Positions 5,519 to 8,387 of a stretch of DNA of 8,387 bases are shown piece by piece. This stretch comes from a bacterium (lineage in GTDB: Bacteria > Vulcanimicrobiota > Vulcanimicrobiia > Vulcanimicrobiales > Vulcanimicrobiaceae). The translations under genes and the position numbers were made by a program. Within the stretch, counting starts at the first letter, position 1. Every line of letters begins with the position of its first letter. The notes beneath the pieces were generated by a model. That model made no database searches and was not told where the DNA came from. It saw nothing but the letters and a program-made list of their open reading frames with translations. Location of the stretch: positions 1 through 8,387 of the forward strand of contig JAKBCP010000018.1 of the NCBI GenBank assembly GCA_021807645.1, read 5' to 3'.

Positions 5519-7203
5519 TAGTAGCTCCTCACTTCAGGCTTAAAGTCGGTGATCTTCACGGCGCGCGAGTAATCGAGCCGCGGGATGCCGTTCTCTTGCC
5601 GGAAGGCTAAGGTGTGTTTGAGCCAGTTCGCATCCTCGCGTTCGGGGTAGTCGGTGCGCGACTGCGCGCCGCGCGACTCTCGACGCTCCAGCGCACCTTT
5701 GGCGAGGCAGAGCGCGGCATCGATGAGAAAATCCGTCTCGAACGTCGAGACGAGATCGGTGTTGAAGGTTTTCGATTTGTCCATCACGATCGCCGATTCG
5801 TCGAACTCTTTGCGAACCGCTTCGAGGTCGGCGACGCCGGCGGCGAGATCTTTTTCGTTGCGGAAGATAAAGGTGTTCGCGCTCATCGTTTCGTTCATCT
5901 TGCGACGAAGGACGGGTGCGCGCGTACCTTTGCTGCGCGCGAGTAACGCCGCGATGCGATCCTTTTCGGATTGAAGCGTTCGCGTCGAGGGGCGAACCTC
6001 ACCGACCGACTTTATGTAGTCGACGGCGTGCGCTGCGGCGCGGGCACCGAAAACGATGGTATCGAGCAGCGAGTTGCCGCCGAGGCGGTTCGAGCCGTGA
6101 ACGCTCACGCACGCACACTCGCCGGCGGCATAGACGCCGGGAACGCGGGTCGCACCGAATTTGTCGGTCTCGATTCCGCCCATCGTGTAGTGAGCGCCGG
6201 GGAGAATCGGAATCGGTTCGTCGATTGCGTCCTTGCCGGTAGCGTCGAGAGCGAGCTCGCGAATCTGCGGCAAACGTTCGAGAATTTTCTCGCGCCCGAG
6301 GTGGCGCATATCGAGGAGCACGCAGCCGTCGACGCCGCGACCTTCGAGGATCTCGGTCCATTCCGCCCGCGAGACGACATCGCGCGAGGCGAGTTCGCCT
6401 TTATTGGGCGCGTACTTGAACATGAAGCGCTCGCCCTCGGAGTTGAGGAGGTAGGCTCCCTCGCCGCGCGCGCCCTCGGTCATCAGCACGCCGTTCTCTT
6501 TGAGCGTCGTGGGGTGGAATTGCATGAACTCCATATCCATCAACGGGATGCCGGCCTTATAGGCGATCGACATACCGTCGGCGGTCGACGCGTATCCGTT
6601 CGTCGTCTTGGCATACATGCGACCGGCGCCGCCGGTCGCGAAAATCGTTGCCTTCGCGGTGATCAGTTCCAGCTCGCCGTTGCGCATGTTATAGGCCACG
6701 ACGCCGGTGCCGATCCCATCTTCGACCGCCAGGGCCGTGCAGAAGTACTCTTCGTAGACCTTGACGCCGAAACGCTCGAGTTGCTCCCAGAGCGTATGCA
6801 GGATGACGAGGCCGGTGACGTCGGCGGAGTAGCAGGTGCGCGGGGCGCCGGCGCCGCCGAAGGGGCGCTGGGCGATGCGGCCGTCGGGGAGGCGGGAGAA
6901 GATGCAGCCGCGATGTTCGAGCCAGATAATCTGCTTGGGCGCATCCTCGCACATCGCTGCGATCGCGTCCTGATCGCCGAGATAGTCCGAGCCTTTAACG
7001 GTGTCGAAGGTATGGCTTGCCGGGGAGTCCTCCTCGCGGTTGCCGAGCGCGGCGTTAATGCCGCCCTGGGCGGCGCCCGAGTGACTGCGAACCGGGTGCA
7101 TCTTTGAGACGATGGCTACGTCCGCTCCGCGCTCGGCTGCTTCAACCGCTGCGCGCATACCTGCTAGACCGCCACCGATGACGACGACGTCGTGCTTGAT
7201 CAC
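5518..7203 (-). CDS. sdhA: Succinate dehydrogenase flavoprotein subunit
   Basis: This catalytic subunit oxidises succinate to fumarate at a covalently bound FAD. The dinucleotide-binding fold opens with [14 protein letters not shown] at 6-19. His41 in [10 protein letters not shown] is the FAD-attachment histidine. Active-site residues match E. coli SdhA: His230 (FHPTTL), Arg274 (SRDVV), His338 (HYTMGG) and Arg373 ([13 protein letters not shown]). The capping domain and C-terminal helical domain (about 400-561) are complete; 561 residues is slightly short of 588 in E. coli but typical for this type. The start is a GTG at 7203 with GGAAAGG 5 nt upstream and the FAD motif directly after it. It is first of a three-gene operon (sdhABE) with one-base overlaps. 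The 97-bp gap upstream has no strong terminator, so read-through from the cyclase is possible. Related fumarate reductases and L-aspartate oxidase are the alternatives; the neighbours exclude the latter. Confidence 0.97.
   Translation of the reverse strand: MIKHDVVVIGGGLAGMRAAVEAAERGADVAIVSKMHPVRSHSGAAQGGINAALGNREEDSPASHTFDTVKGSDYLGDQDAIAAMCEDAPKQIIWLEHRGCIFSRLPDGRIAQRPFGGAGAPRTCYSADVTGLVILHTLWEQLERFGVKVYEEYFCTALAVEDGIGTGVVAYNMRNGELELITAKATIFATGGAGRMYAKTTNGYASTADGMSIAYKAGIPLMDMEFMQFHPTTLKENGVLMTEGARGEGAYLLNSEGERFMFKYAPNKGELASRDVVSRAEWTEILEGRGVDGCVLLDMRHLGREKILERLPQIRELALDATGKDAIDEPIPILPGAHYTMGGIETDKFGATRVPGVYAAGECACVSVHGSNRLGGNSLLDTIVFGARAAAHAVDYIKSVGEVRPSTRTLQSEKDRIAALLARSKGTRAPVLRRKMNETMSANTFIFRNEKDLAAGVADLEAVRKEFDESAIVMDKSKTFNTDLVSTFETDFLIDAALCLAKGALERRESRGAQSRTDYPEREDANWLKHTLAFRQENGIPRLDYSRAVKITDFKPEVRSY
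5525..5530 (-). promoter_or_regulatory. Shine-Dalgarno of sdhB inside the end of sdhA
   Basis: GAGGAG on the minus strand lies 6 nt before the sdhB ATG and within the last codons of sdhA. Together with the TAATG junction it shows that sdhB can recruit ribosomes itself while remaining coupled to sdhA translation. Confidence 0.75.
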
Positions 7204-7300
7204 GTTGACCTTTCCGGGGAGAGGCGTTTGCTTCTTTGTATACCTCCGCGCGCGCCACCGGCCTCACGACCTTGGTCGGTGAGAGCTTGGATGGGGCGGA
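7204..7300 (-). promoter_or_regulatory. Leader region of the sdhABE operon
   Basis: This 97-bp gap lies between the cyclase stop and the sdhA start. It holds GGAAAGG (7209-7215), the sdhA ribosome binding site. A TATACA hexamer at about 7236-7241 on the minus strand is a -10 candidate, but the bases 17 nt upstream (TGAGGC-like) make a poor -35. An imperfect hairpin, CTCACGAC paired with GTCgGTGAG (7263-7283), has one bulge and no U-tract, so it is not a good terminator. Any operon promoter must lie here or in the cyclase gene. Confidence 0.35.
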
Positions 7301-8387
7301 CTAGGTCGCCGAGCCGTCGGTGGAGGGGAGCGTCTCGCTCTCGAGGCCCTTCTTGCGCTCGAAGAACACGTAGCAGTTCTTGCCGCGCTGTTTTGCCTTG
7401 TAGAGGGCCTCGTCGGCGGCATGGAAGAGCGTCTGCCCGTCGACGCCATCGGTTGGAAACATCGAGACGCCGATCGAAGTCGAGAGCCCGCTGCGCCGCA
7501 TTGCGGCGAGCATCCGTTGGACGCCTTGCTGCGCGTGCTCGCGGTCGCTCTGTGCCATCACGAGCACAAACTCGTCGCCGGCATAGCGTGCGATGATGTC
7601 GCCTTTGCGGGCGTTCTTTTTTAAGACCTGCGCGAAGCGTTTGAGCGCGAGGTCGCCGAGGCCGTGGCCGCCGGTGTCGTTGATTTTCTTGAGGTCGTCG
7701 AGATCGAGAATGACGAAAGCGAACGGCGTATCGTAGCGCTCGGAGGTGTGTAATTCGCGGTCGAGCATCTCGTTGAGCGCTCGGCGGTTGGGAATGCCGG
7801 TCAGACTATCGGTGAGCGCGAGCCGCTGCGATTCCTCGAGCAAGCGGCGGGTCTCTTCGTGCAGGCGCGCGTTTTCGACCGCGACCGCGGCCTGCGACGC
7901 GAAATCGAGCATCATCCGTAGCTGGTTCTCCGATACTTCCTCGCCGGGGGGCGAATCGGCATAGAGGATGCCGCGAACGACTTCGCGGGCGATAAGCGGC
8001 ACGGCGCAATAGGGGCCGCGCCCATCCTCGAGAGGACGGTCGGGATCGCCTTCGCTCCCGAAGGCGAGTTCAACGCTGCGCGAGACGAGATCGTCCATCG
8101 TCGAGGGGGAGCGATATTCGCGTGGGTCGGTCGCATGCAACACGGTTCCCGCGCTGTCGCATTCAAGCCGGCGGATGAGGCTACCGCCCTCGACGGCATC
8201 GAAAAGGATCACGCGTTTGAATCGCAGCGCCTCGCTGACGCCGCGCATGACCGTGGAGAGAATATCGTTGATCTCCAGCGTCGAATTTAAGGTCGTGAAA
8301 ACTTGCTGGAGGACAAAGAGTTCCGCGTTCTGTGCGGCGTATTCATCTCTCTCCGCTTCGACCATTGCCAGGCGCGAGCGCAAACGA
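7301..8387 (-). CDS. GAF-GGDEF diguanylate cyclase (5' end outside the window)
   Basis: The product would make cyclic di-GMP from two GTP. Numbering from the TTG at 8383, residues 8-25 are a charged coiled-coil-like stretch. A GAF sensor domain spans about 28-170 (ending ASQAAVAVENARLHE), a signalling helix about 170-190, and the cyclase domain about 190-345 with DSLTGIPNRR at 192-201 and metal-site aspartates in LDLDDLKKIND at 226-236. The signature motif is AGDEF (268-272) instead of GGDEF; AGDEF enzymes are known to be active. The product-inhibition site RxxD is present as RKGD at 259-262, five residues before the motif. The frame stays open to the right edge, and neither the TTG at 8383 nor the ATG at 8365 has a Shine-Dalgarno. 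More N-terminal sequence (a further sensor, HAMP or membrane segment) is therefore likely. It precedes sdhA on the same strand by 97 bp. What the GAF domain binds is unknown. Confidence 0.93.
   Translation of the reverse strand, partial: RLRSRLAMVEAERDEYAAQNAELFVLQQVFTTLNSTLEINDILSTVMRGVSEALRFKRVILFDAVEGGSLIRRLECDSAGTVLHATDPREYRSPSTMDDLVSRSVELAFGSEGDPDRPLEDGRGPYCAVPLIAREVVRGILYADSPPGEEVSENQLRMMLDFASQAAVAVENARLHEETRRLLEESQRLALTDSLTGIPNRRALNEMLDRELHTSERYDTPFAFVILDLDDLKKINDTGGHGLGDLALKRFAQVLKKNARKGDIIARYAGDEFVLVMAQSDREHAQQGVQRMLAAMRRSGLSTSIGVSMFPTDGVDGQTLFHAADEALYKAKQRGKNCYVFFERKKGLESETLPSTDGSAT

Noticed and set aside
5971..7107. A 378-codon plus-strand open frame opposite sdhA
   Set aside because: It is a mirror of the strongly conserved sdhA coding sequence with no family features of its own.
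7263..7283. Imperfect hairpin CTCACGAC...GTCgGTGAG as a terminator for the cyclase gene
   Set aside because: It has a bulge, a small loop and no following U-tract on the minus strand.

Overview
This window is a gene-dense, GC-rich (roughly 60% by eye) bacterial chromosomal segment. It holds five large genes that I can assign to families, plus one probable small basic ORF. The only gaps are 60, 41 and 97 bp, and I found no RNA gene, transposon, CRISPR array or phage gene. The organism is not identifiable from the sequence alone. The gene content fits a heterotrophic bacterium with an archaeal/epsilonproteobacterial-type succinate dehydrogenase, possibly from a poorly sampled phylum. Eremiobacterota is only a guess.

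Layout, left to right. The N-terminal 132 residues of an ATP-type phosphoenolpyruvate carboxykinase (pckA, minus strand) run off the left edge. Divergent from it, 60 bp away, is a secreted self-processing P1/S58 (DmpA-type) aminopeptidase (plus strand, 459-1625). The peptidase converges on, and overlaps by 18 bp, a long divergent aldehyde dehydrogenase (minus strand, 1608-3395). A 41-bp AT-richer divergent region separates that gene from a 59-codon basic ORF (plus strand, 3437-3616), whose last third is written through a strong hairpin. The hairpin also sits 19 nt past the stop of a minus-strand three-gene operon (7203 down to 3609). That operon is sdhA (flavoprotein), sdhB (iron-sulfur) and sdhE (two CCG domains, HdrB-like), with two TAATG one-base overlaps. 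Upstream on the same strand is a GAF-GGDEF diguanylate cyclase (7301 to the right edge, 5' end missing).

Working together: SdhA/B/E should form a non-classical succinate:quinone oxidoreductase feeding electrons from the TCA cycle to quinone. In it, a cysteine-rich CCG subunit replaces the usual heme-binding transmembrane anchor, and the extra cysteine in SdhB suggests a second 4Fe-4S cluster in place of 3Fe-4S. PckA works next to this in the pathway, taking oxaloacetate to PEP. The peptidase, aldehyde dehydrogenase and cyclase have no obvious pathway link and look like ordinary neighbours.

The most interesting point is the small basic ORF with an internal terminator-like hairpin. That architecture recalls the ribosome-rescue factors ArfA/BrfA, which are made from non-stop transcripts, but sequence similarity alone does not prove it.
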